Assembly (NCBI GenBank): GCA_031263835.1
Contig: JAISEZ010000083.1
Coordinates: forward strand, 1 to 5,801
Source of the DNA: Tannerella sp.
Lineage (GTDB): Bacteria > Bacteroidota > Bacteroidia > Bacteroidales > Tannerellaceae
DNA length: 5,801 nucleotides
Direction of reading: 5' to 3'
This document shows, piece by piece, positions 1 through 5,801 of this stretch (position 1 is its first letter; the number at the start of each line of letters is the position of its first letter). Below the pieces are notes generated by a model, which was not told the DNA's origin, searched no databases, and worked only from the letters and a program-made list of their open reading frames with translations. The translations under genes were made by a program, and so were the position numbers.

Positions 1-17
1 TAACCACTAACCACTAA
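1..17. repeat. Short tandem repeat, 7-nt unit TAACCAC
   Basis: The first 17 bases follow a strict 7-nt period (TAACCAC twice plus TAA). The array touches the window edge, so its true length is unknown. It lies directly upstream of the promoter element of the rhamnosidase gene, where a -33 element would be expected. It may be a chance short repeat or the end of a longer array. Confidence 0.5.
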
Positions 18-24
18 AAATGTC

Positions 25-32
25 TATCTTTG
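25..32 (+). promoter_or_regulatory. Candidate Bacteroides-type -7 promoter element for the rhamnosidase gene
   Basis: TATCTTTG matches the Bacteroides sigma-ABfr -7 consensus TAnnTTTG exactly. It ends 25 nt before the ATG at 58, so a start site a few bases downstream would give a leader of about 15-20 nt. No TTTG (-33) can be seen upstream; that position falls in the tandem repeat at the window edge. The assignment rests on consensus match and position only. Confidence 0.5.
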
Positions 33-57
33 TCGCTCATAAAAAATTCAAGGATCC

Positions 58-2316
58 ATGAAACGATTGTTTTTCATATTATTATTATCCGGCGTCGGGC
101 TATGCCATGCCCAGTCGCCGACGCATCTTACGACCGACCTGCTGGAACATACCGATCGTGTTTTTCTCGACGGTTATCCGTCCGGTCTTTCGCTGGCGGA
201 ACTTGGTACGGCCGTCGAACGCTACCAGCTGACGGAAATTCGCAATGCCCGTCCATCACTGGGCTGGGTAGTCCACAGCGACCGCCCGAATACATTGCAG
301 ACCGCTTACCGCATCCTGGTCGCCTCCTCGCCGGAGCTGCTGGCAAAGGACGACGCCGACCTGTGGGACAGCGGCCGCACGGAAAGCGGCAATTCCGTGT
401 CCGTGCGCTACGGGGGCGAACCGTTGCAGCCCTCCACCGTCTATTACTGGAAAGTGAAGACGTGGGACAGCCACGGCGTGGAAAGCCCCTATTCGCAGGT
501 GCGCAGCTTCGTCACCGCTGCACAGCTGGACGGCGTGACCGCCCGCTATCCCCTGCAGGTCACCGACGAATACCCCGTCCGTACCGCGTCTTTGGGCGAA
601 GACTGCGTGCTGCTTGATTTCGGGAAAGACGCTTTCGGGCGGCTGAAAGTGACCCTGTCGTCCGAAAAAGAAACCGATACGGTCACCGTCCGGCTGGGCG
701 AAACGCTCAGGGACGGGCGGATCGACCGTCAGCCTGCCGGCACGATCCGGTATGCCGAATACCGTCTGCCGCTTTCGGCCGGCACGCATACCTATATTGT
801 CAAGATACGTCCGGACAGACGGAATACGGATGTGACGGCCGGCGCGGGCGCCGCGAAGCCGATACTGATGCCGGACTACACGGGCGAAGTCCTGCCCTTC
901 CGCTACTGCGAACTGGAGCGCGCCCGGCCGGTGCAGGCCGTGAGGCAGACGGTGCATTATCCGTTCAACGACGCGGCCGCACGGTTTCATTCCTCCGACA
1001 CGGTGCTGAATCAGGTCTGGGAGCTTTGCAAATATTCCGTCCGCGCCACCTCTTTTGCCGGCGTGTATGTTGACGGCGATCGCGAACGCATCCCCTACGA
1101 AGCCGATGCGCTGATTAACCAGCTGTGCCATTACACGGCCGACCGCGAGTATGCCATCGCCCGCTACAGCCATGAATACCTGATTCACTGTCCCACCTGG
1201 CCGACGGAATGGATCATGCAGTCGGTACTGATGGCCTGGACGGACTACCTGTATACCGGCAACCTGTCGTCGCTGCAACGCTACTATGACGACCTGAAGG
1301 CCAAAAGCCTGACGGGACTGAAAGAGAGCAACGGCCTGATCAGCACCCGGACGGGCAAGGTGACGCCCGAACTGCTGCAGGCCATTCATCTCAGCGGCAA
1401 TTTCGGCGACATCGTCGACTGGCCGCAGCAGGGCATCCTCGGACTGGGGAAGAACGAACCGGGCGAGGCGGACGGCTTTGTCTTCACCGACTACAACACG
1501 GTCGTCAATGCCTACCACTACGAAGCCCTGCGGACGGTCAGCCTGATTGCCGGGGCGCTGGGGAACGCGGCGGACGAAGCGCTGTATGCCGGGGAAGCGC
1601 AGCGGGTAAGGGAACAAATCAACCGCCTGCTGTTCGACCCGAAAAAGGGATATTACATCGACGGCATCGGCGCCGGTCACAGTTCGCTGCACGCAAACAT
1701 GTTTCCGCTGGCATTCGGCATCCCGCCCGCCAAACACGTGAAATCCATCTGCGAATACATGCGCACGCGGGGACTTGCGTGCAGTGTCTACGGTTCGCAG
1801 TTCCTGCTTGACGCCGTGTACAACGCGCACGACGCCGCCTACGGACTGCAACTGCTCGCGTCGACCGGCGAACGCAGCTGGTACAACATGATTCGCGTCG
1901 GTTCCACCATTTCGCTGGAGGCGTGGGACAACAAATACAAGCCCAATCAGGACTGGAACCACATCTGGGGTGCAGCGGCGCTCAACCTGATTGCCCGCAA
2001 GCTGATGGGCATCGAACCCGCCGAACCGGGCTTTGCGAAGATACGCATCAAGCCCCAGCCGGCGACGCTGCGGCAGGCCGCTATCCTCGTACCGTCCATC
2101 CGCGGCGATATTCGCGTGTCGTTCGACAACCGCCCGGGCGAGGTGTTTATGCTGGAAGTGGACATTCCGGCCAATGCGACGGCGGAGGTATGGCTGCCCC
2201 GGGCGTCGAAAAAATACCGTCTGACGGTGGACGGCGCGCCCCGGAAAGGAACGGTAAACGGCGACTTCGTCATCACGGAAGCCGGTTCGGGGAAACACGT
2301 GTTTGTGATTGAATAA
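58..2316 (+). CDS. Secreted alpha-L-rhamnosidase-like glycoside hydrolase (GH78 type)
   Basis: The predicted enzyme releases terminal alpha-L-rhamnose from plant or bacterial glycans by an inverting mechanism, in the periplasm or at the cell surface. Residues 1-18 form a signal peptide (K2 R3, hydrophobic core, CHA then Q19). C16 is preceded by Leu, so a lipoprotein is less likely. Residues about 60-152 carry the N-terminal Ig-like domain of the family (LGW, QTAYRI, WDSG, YYWKVKTWD). A beta-sandwich follows (DFGKDAFG), then the (alpha/alpha)6 barrel from about F310 to 650, then a C-terminal beta domain (GFAKIRIKP onwards). Likely catalytic and binding residues are D339, R342, E343 and D350 in VDGDRERIPYEAD, D454-W455, H545, E621 in SLEAWD (probable general base) and W633/H635. 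The usual Rha_N lectin-like domain with an ELYLNG-type motif is not evident. The ATG at 58 is chosen because it starts the signal peptide. Codon use is GC-rich. It is monocistronic as far as visible. Family is confident; exact substrate is not. Confidence 0.9.
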   Translation: MKRLFFILLLSGVGLCHAQSPTHLTTDLLEHTDRVFLDGYPSGLSLAELGTAVERYQLTEIRNARPSLGWVVHSDRPNTLQTAYRILVASSPELLAKDDADLWDSGRTESGNSVSVRYGGEPLQPSTVYYWKVKTWDSHGVESPYSQVRSFVTAAQLDGVTARYPLQVTDEYPVRTASLGEDCVLLDFGKDAFGRLKVTLSSEKETDTVTVRLGETLRDGRIDRQPAGTIRYAEYRLPLSAGTHTYIVKIRPDRRNTDVTAGAGAAKPILMPDYTGEVLPFRYCELERARPVQAVRQTVHYPFNDAAARFHSSDTVLNQVWELCKYSVRATSFAGVYVDGDRERIPYEADALINQLCHYTADREYAIARYSHEYLIHCPTWPTEWIMQSVLMAWTDYLYTGNLSSLQRYYDDLKAKSLTGLKESNGLISTRTGKVTPELLQAIHLSGNFGDIVDWPQQGILGLGKNEPGEADGFVFTDYNTVVNAYHYEALRTVSLIAGALGNAADEALYAGEAQRVREQINRLLFDPKKGYYIDGIGAGHSSLHANMFPLAFGIPPAKHVKSICEYMRTRGLACSVYGSQFLLDAVYNAHDAAYGLQLLASTGERSWYNMIRVGSTISLEAWDNKYKPNQDWNHIWGAAALNLIARKLMGIEPAEPGFAKIRIKPQPATLRQAAILVPSIRGDIRVSFDNRPGEVFMLEVDIPANATAEVWLPRASKKYRLTVDGAPRKGTVNGDFVITEAGSGKHVFVIE

Positions 2317-2340
2317 TCCCAAAATGTCGTCGGGAAAAAT

Positions 2341-2414
2341 GAGCAAATGTGAGAATGAGAGAATGTGAAAATGAATTGGCATATTGGTTCATTTGCTCAT
2401 TCTCACATTTTCTC
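2341..2414. repeat. Large imperfect inverted repeat (hairpin) downstream of the rhamnosidase gene
   Basis: Arms 2341-2359 and 2396-2414 pair at 18 of 19 positions, with the only mismatch at 2344/2411. Inside, AAATGAA (2369-2375) pairs with TTCATTT (2388-2394) around a 12-nt loop, leaving an asymmetric 9-versus-1 internal loop. The left side is built from near-repeats of GAGAATG/GTGAAAATG. It begins 25 nt after the rhamnosidase stop and could form in its mRNA. No T-run follows, so it is a poor classical terminator. A 3' stabilising structure, or a copy of a dispersed intergenic repeat, are alternatives. The next 35 bases are a CT-rich stretch and an AT-rich 12-nt palindrome at 2437-2448. Confidence 0.7.
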
Positions 2415-2484
2415 TGTGTCTCCGTGTTGATAATTCATAATTAATTATTGACCTTCGCCCTTCCGATGCGACAGCTACCCTTTC

Positions 2485-2546
2485 AAATGCGCGCATTTCG
2501 GGATACGTGGAGTTAGCCGCCCTGCAGGACGTTTTGCAAAACCTCC
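2485..2546. repeat. Cluster of perfect palindromes in the intergenic region
   Basis: Three perfect palindromes sit within 62 bases: AAATGCGCGCATTT (2485-2498), CCTGCAGG (2521-2528) and GTTTTGCAAAAC (2531-2542). The last extends to a 20-nt hairpin (2527-2546) through GGA/TCC flanks with one C-C mismatch. This block is more GC-rich than the sequence on either side. It could be a structured leader or trailer, a protein-binding site, or part of a dispersed intergenic repeat. No known RNA family was recognised. Confidence 0.55.
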
Positions 2547-2550
2547 CGGA

Positions 2551-2581
2551 CATAAAAATCTGCGTTTTTCGTTTTTTTATG
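2551..2581. repeat. AT-rich inverted repeat with T-run
   Basis: CATAAAAA (2551-2558) is an exact inverted match of TTTTTATG (2574-2581), with seven consecutive T at 2572-2578. The stem is almost all A-T, so it would be a weak terminator on either strand. It separates the palindrome cluster from the cyd promoter region and could insulate the two transcription units. That role is a guess. Confidence 0.35.
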
Positions 2582-2613
2582 AATTATACTCTCCAGGGAA
2601 TGATTTTTCTGTT

Positions 2614-2621
2614 TACATTTG
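2614..2621 (+). promoter_or_regulatory. Candidate -7 promoter element of the cyd operon
   Basis: TACATTTG matches the Bacteroides -7 consensus TAnnTTTG exactly. No TTTG lies at the expected -33 distance, which suggests either a weak promoter or one helped by an activator. Transcription would start near 2626-2630, giving a leader of about 110 nt before the ATG at 2736. It is the best promoter match between the two transcription units. Confidence 0.5.
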
Positions 2622-2735
2622 CGACTGGAAAGAAAATGAAAAAGTAGGCACGACCGAAAGACATTGTGCGTATTTTTGAGTGTAGTTTAATGAGAATCAA
2701 ATAAATGGTAGCGTAAAATTATTTAGATAAAAATC

Positions 2736-2963
2736 ATGAAACGTGAATCTATACTGTGGAGGGTATTCCGTTTTTATGTAGACGGTTTCCGGAATATGAC
2801 GGTGGGGAAAACACTGTGGTGTATCATTTTGATAAAACTGTTCATTATGTTTTGCCTGTTGAAGCCGGTCTTTTTCCCCCGCTTTTTAGGACAGTTTGAA
2901 ACCGATGCCGAGAAAGAAGAGTACGTCTCATCCGAATTGGCAAACAGAGCGATTATTCCTTAA
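2736..2963 (+). CDS. Small single-span membrane protein, DUF4492 type, leading the cydAB operon
   Basis: This 75-residue protein has an N-terminal amphipathic, basic and aromatic stretch (RVFRFYVDGFRNMTVGK, residues 9-25), one hydrophobic span of about residues 27-47 that contains K34, and a short charged C-terminal tail (ETDAEKEEY, 55-63). From memory the pattern FYxxGFRxMTxGKTLWxIILIKLFIMF matches DUF4492, a small family found next to cydA in Bacteroidota and some Campylobacterota. Its biochemical role is unknown to me. It is the first gene of the operon; its TAA ends 7 nt before the preferred cydA start, so translational coupling is likely. The start has an AT-rich upstream region and no clear Shine-Dalgarno, as usual in this phylum. 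A role as a bd oxidase subunit or assembly factor is inferred from context, size and topology. Confidence 0.85.
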   Translation: MKRESILWRVFRFYVDGFRNMTVGKTLWCIILIKLFIMFCLLKPVFFPRFLGQFETDAEKEEYVSSELANRAIIP

Positions 2964-2970
2964 AAACTAT

Positions 2971-4533
2971 ATGAATATGATTGAAAGTATTGACAATTCT
3001 TTGATTGATTGGTCGAGGGCGCAATTTGCCCTGACGGCCATTTACCATTGGCTTTTTGTTCCGTTGACATTGGGGCTTGGCATTATTCAAGCCATTATGG
3101 AAACGATTTATTACAAAACGGGAAAGGAATACTGGAAAACGACTGCCCGGTTTTGGATGAAGGTGTTCGGAATAAATTTCGCGATTGGCGTGGCGACAGG
3201 TTTAATCCTGGAGTTTGAATTTGGGACGAACTGGTCTAATTACAGCTGGTTCGTGGGTGATATTTTCGGTGCGCCGCTGGCCATCGAAGGAATCGTGGCG
3301 TTCTTTATGGAAGCGACGTTCATTGCGGTGATGTTCTTCGGGTGGAACAAGGTGAGCAAAGGGTTTCACCTGGCATCGACCTGGCTGACCATCGGCGGCG
3401 CGACGCTGTCCGCCCTGTGGATTCTGGTTGCGAACGCCTGGATGCAGTACCCGGCAGGGATGCATTTCAATCCGGACGCGGTGCGCAACGAAATGACGGA
3501 TTTCTTCGCCGTAGCGCTTTCGCCGGTGGCTATCAACAAGTTTTTCCATACGGTGCTTTCCGGATGGATTCTGGGCGGCGTGGTGGTCGTCGGTATCTCA
3601 AGCTGGTACCTGCTGAAGAAAAGGGATACGGCCTTTGCCCTGCGCAGCATCAAAGTGGCGTCCGTTTTCGGCCTGGTTGCCTCGTTGCTGACCCTGTGGA
3701 CGGGCGACGGCTCCGCGTATCAGGTGGCGCAAAAGCAGCCGATGAAATTCGCTGCCATGGAAGGGCTTTACGAGGGGAGTAACGGCGTTGGTCTGGTGGG
3801 CGTCGGCATGTTGAATCCCGCCAAGGAAAGCTACAACGACGGCGTGAACCCGTTCCTTTTCAAGATTGATATACCCTATATGCTGTCGTTTCTGGCCGAA
3901 CGCGACTTCAACGGGTATGTGCCGGGCATTACGAACCTGATTGAGGGCGGCTACAAAACGCCTTCCGGTGCAACCGCGCTTTCGGCCCGGGAGAAAATCG
4001 CCCGCGGACAGACCGCTATCAAGGCGCTGGCCAATTACCGCACGGCCAAAAAGAATCAGGATGAAGATGCAGCCCGAGCGCATCTGACCTTGCTGAATGA
4101 TAATTTCGAGTATTTCGGATACGGCTACATCAAGAATCCCGACGAACTTATACCGCCTGTCGGTCTGACTTTTTATGCCTTCCGGATTATGGTCCTTCTG
4201 GGCGGATTCTTCATCCTGCTCTTTATCGTAGCGACTGTGCTGTCGTACAGGAACAGGTTTGAAAACAAACGGTGGCTGCAATTCGTCTCGCTCTGGTCCA
4301 TCCCGCTGGTCTACATTGCATCGCAGGCCGGATGGGTTGTGGCCGAAGTAGGACGTCAGCCGTGGGCGATTCAGGACATCCTGCCCGTGACGGCGGCCGT
4401 TTCCAAATTAAATACCTCTTCCGTACAGGTGACTTTCTTTATTTTCCTGCTTCTGTTTACGGTACTGCTGATTGCAGAACTGGGGATTATGGTGAAAACA
4501 ATCAGGAAAGGCCCTCAAAGCGCCGATGAATAA
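2971..4533 (+). CDS. cydA: Cytochrome bd quinol oxidase subunit I
   Basis: CydA binds hemes b558, b595 and d and oxidises quinol on the periplasmic side while reducing O2 to water. Counting from the ATG at 2971, the protein has 520 residues, close to E. coli CydA. Residues matching the E. coli set are H26 (b595 ligand, E. coli H19), E106 and E114 (E99/E107, heme d and proton path), H193 and M407 (b558 ligands H186/M393), R405 (R391), K259 and E264 in QPMKFAAME (quinol loop K252/E257), and E459 and R462 in EVGRQPW (E445/R448). The offset is +7 before the Q-loop and +14 after it, so about seven extra residues lie in this region. Length and spacing indicate the long Q-loop class. An in-frame ATG at 2896 would add 25 polar residues overlapping the upstream gene. 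The ATG at 2971, or the one at 2977 (MIESIDNSL), fits the family N-terminus better. Confidence 0.96.
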   Translation: MNMIESIDNSLIDWSRAQFALTAIYHWLFVPLTLGLGIIQAIMETIYYKTGKEYWKTTARFWMKVFGINFAIGVATGLILEFEFGTNWSNYSWFVGDIFGAPLAIEGIVAFFMEATFIAVMFFGWNKVSKGFHLASTWLTIGGATLSALWILVANAWMQYPAGMHFNPDAVRNEMTDFFAVALSPVAINKFFHTVLSGWILGGVVVVGISSWYLLKKRDTAFALRSIKVASVFGLVASLLTLWTGDGSAYQVAQKQPMKFAAMEGLYEGSNGVGLVGVGMLNPAKESYNDGVNPFLFKIDIPYMLSFLAERDFNGYVPGITNLIEGGYKTPSGATALSAREKIARGQTAIKALANYRTAKKNQDEDAARAHLTLLNDNFEYFGYGYIKNPDELIPPVGLTFYAFRIMVLLGGFFILLFIVATVLSYRNRFENKRWLQFVSLWSIPLVYIASQAGWVVAEVGRQPWAIQDILPVTAAVSKLNTSSVQVTFFIFLLLFTVLLIAELGIMVKTIRKGPQSADE

Positions 4534-4554
4534 TAATCATTAAATATAAACATC

Positions 4555-5721
4555 ATGGATATTACGTATATATTACAACATTACTGGTGGTTTCTGGTGT
4601 CCCTGCTGGGCGCATTGCTGGTATTTCTGCTGTTCGTACAGGGAGGACAGTCGCTGCTGTTCACGATTGGCAAAACGGAGCTGCAACAAAAGGCGCTTCT
4701 CAGTTCTACGGGACGTAAATGGGAATTTACCTTTACGACGCTGGTCACCTTTGGCGGCGCATTTTTCGCCTCCTTCCCGCTGTTCTATTCCACCAGTTTT
4801 GGCGGCGCCTACTGGGTCTGGATTCTGATTCTGCTGTGCTTCGTGCTTCAGGCGGTTTCGTACGAATATCAGACAAAGAAAGGCAATTTGCTGGGACAGA
4901 AAACGTATCAGGTCTTCCTGATTCTGAACGGAATATTAGGCCCGGTGCTGATTGGAACGGCGGTAGGCACGTTCTTTAACGGCGCCAACTTCATCGTGAA
5001 CAAGGCCAACCTGACGGATGTGGGAATGCCGGTCATTTCGTCCTGGGCGCCTTTCCACGGCATACAGCTGCACGGTCTGGAAGCGGCGCTGAACCCCTGG
5101 AACCTGCTGCTGGGACTGGCGGTATTTTTCCTGGCCCGTATCCTGGCCCTGCTTTATTTCATCAACAACATCAATGAAGATGAAATCCGGATGCGTTCAC
5201 GCAAACAGCTGATTGTCGAAACCGCTCTGTTTCTGGTGTTCTTCCTGACCTTCCTTGTGCATTTGCTGCTGCAGGACGGTTTTGCCGTAGACCCGACAGA
5301 CCCGGAGCGGAAAGTGTCGATGGAACCGTATAAATACCTGACGAATTTCCTTGAGATGCCGATTGTGCTGGCGGTCCTGTTAATCGGCGTGGTGGGCGTA
5401 CTCTTCGGTATCATCCGGACGATTCTTTCAGCTTCCTGGACGAAAGGCATCTGGTTTGCAGGAGCGGGCACGGTACTGACGGTGCTGGCGCTGCTGCTTT
5501 GCGCCGGATGGAACGACACGGCGTACTATCCCTCGCTGGCCGACCTGCAAAGTTCGCTCACGATTGAGAACAGCAGTTCCAGCCTGTTTACGCTGAAAGC
5601 CATGAGCGTCGTGTCCATACTGATTCCATTTGTGCTGGCGTATATCTTCTACGCATGGAGAGCTTTGGATCTCCGCAAGATAGACGCCAAAGAAATGGAA
5701 GACAACGAACCGACTTACTGA
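4555..5721 (+). CDS. cydB: Cytochrome bd quinol oxidase subunit II
   Basis: CydB is the second large membrane subunit, pairing with CydA in the inner membrane and stabilising the heme-bearing subunit. The 388 residues contain about eight or nine hydrophobic spans, a length near that of E. coli CydB (379). The start HYWWFLVSLLGALLVFLL matches the first span (WW at 11-12, as in E. coli). Compared with E. coli, the segment equivalent to TDGFDMG reads VQGGQSL (Q29, Q32), and the WD at 57-58 reads W56-E57, so two conserved acids are changed. The central loop VNKANLTDVGMP and the W-P-F-H-G region are hydrophilic or semi-polar. The C-terminal tail is charged (RKIDAKEMEDNEPTY). It lies 21 nt after cydA in an AT-rich gap and is surely co-transcribed. 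The divergent N-terminus is, as far as I recall, typical of Bacteroidota CydB. Confidence 0.95.
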   Translation: MDITYILQHYWWFLVSLLGALLVFLLFVQGGQSLLFTIGKTELQQKALLSSTGRKWEFTFTTLVTFGGAFFASFPLFYSTSFGGAYWVWILILLCFVLQAVSYEYQTKKGNLLGQKTYQVFLILNGILGPVLIGTAVGTFFNGANFIVNKANLTDVGMPVISSWAPFHGIQLHGLEAALNPWNLLLGLAVFFLARILALLYFINNINEDEIRMRSRKQLIVETALFLVFFLTFLVHLLLQDGFAVDPTDPERKVSMEPYKYLTNFLEMPIVLAVLLIGVVGVLFGIIRTILSASWTKGIWFAGAGTVLTVLALLLCAGWNDTAYYPSLADLQSSLTIENSSSSLFTLKAMSVVSILIPFVLAYIFYAWRALDLRKIDAKEMEDNEPTY

Positions 5722-5722
5722 A

Positions 5723-5774
5723 CGGACAAACAGCCGGATTCCCTGTTCATAAGGGGATTCGGCTGTCCTGTCCG
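5723..5774 (+). terminator. Strong two-part hairpin at the end of the cyd operon
   Basis: An inner 14-bp stem (5730-5743 with 5753-5766, two G-U pairs, 9-nt loop TGTTCATAA) is extended by an outer 6-bp stem CGGACA (5723-5728) with TGTCCG (5769-5774) across a 1-by-2 internal loop. It starts one base after the cydB stop. No T-run follows (GATAATGG), so it is not a textbook intrinsic terminator, but its position and stability make transcript end formation or 3' protection likely. Confidence 0.7.
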
Positions 5775-5801
5775 GATAATGGATAACGCAACTTCGTGAA
5801 G

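Noticed and set aside
94..114. Lipoprotein signal at C16 of the rhamnosidase
   Set aside because: The residues before Cys are V-G-L, and Leu at -1 does not fit the lipobox, while CHA followed by Gln gives a good signal peptidase I site.
30..617. Alternative plus-strand frame of 195 codons overlapping the start of the rhamnosidase gene
   Set aside because: It is Arg/Pro/Gly-rich with no domain and lies entirely in another frame of a well-supported gene.
256..2382. A 708-codon open frame on the minus strand opposite the rhamnosidase gene
   Set aside because: Its product is low-complexity, rich in Arg, Val, Gly and His, with no signal, domain or family pattern, whereas the plus-strand frame shows clear GH78 motifs throughout. 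GC-rich codon bias of the sense gene explains the lack of antisense stops.
2452..2679. Stop-free frame of about 75 codons across the intergenic region
   Set aside because: It has no start codon near its beginning, runs through palindromes and the putative cyd promoter, and its translation matches no family I recognise. It could be a gene remnant, but nothing positive supports that.
2675..2701. Possible FNR/CRP-like site (TTTGA ... TCAAA) or Fur-like half-site (TGAGAATCA) in the cyd leader
   Set aside because: The FNR-like arms are 17 nt apart, too far for the TTGAT-N4-ATCAA arrangement, and the Fur resemblance covers only one half. Both are likely by chance in AT-rich DNA.
2896..2970. Upstream in-frame ATG extending CydA by 25 residues
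   Set aside because: The extension is polar and basic, overlaps the 3' end of the DUF4492 gene in another frame, and CydA family members begin close to the IESIDNSLIDWSRAQF segment.

Overview
The window looks like chromosomal DNA from a member of the Bacteroidota, most likely the Bacteroidales (Bacteroides/Parabacteroides-like). The support is: two copies of the Bacteroides-type -7 promoter element TAnnTTTG, AT-rich start regions without clear Shine-Dalgarno sites, a secreted GH78-type rhamnosidase, and a cydAB operon led by a small DUF4492 gene, an arrangement known from this phylum. I cannot name the species from sequence reading alone.

Layout: (1) 1-57, a short upstream stub with a 7-nt tandem repeat at the window edge and a good -7 element. 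(2) 58-2316 (+), an exported alpha-L-rhamnosidase-like glycoside hydrolase of 752 aa, with GC-rich codon use. (3) 2317-2735, a 419-nt gene-free interval. It holds a large imperfect hairpin, a cluster of perfect short palindromes, an AT-rich inverted repeat, and a second -7 element followed by a leader of roughly 110 nt. (4) 2736-5721 (+), a compact three-gene operon: a 75-aa single-span membrane protein (DUF4492-type), cydA and cydB, separated by 7 and 21 nt. (5) 5723-5774, a strong two-part hairpin starting one base after the cydB stop, probably the transcript end. The last 27 bases hold nothing I can identify.

Functionally there are two unrelated units. The rhamnosidase would act in the periplasm or at the cell surface on rhamnose-containing glycans. 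The cyd operon encodes cytochrome bd quinol oxidase, which lets gut Bacteroidales remove or respire trace oxygen. All heme and quinol ligands expected in CydA are present at consistent spacing. CydB is of a divergent type in which acidic residues known from E. coli CydB are replaced. The most interesting lead is the DUF4492 protein, whose position, size and single membrane span make it a candidate accessory subunit or assembly factor of this oxidase, analogous to but not obviously homologous with CydX/CydS. I see no tRNA, rRNA, CRISPR array, transposase or wholly new multi-gene system.
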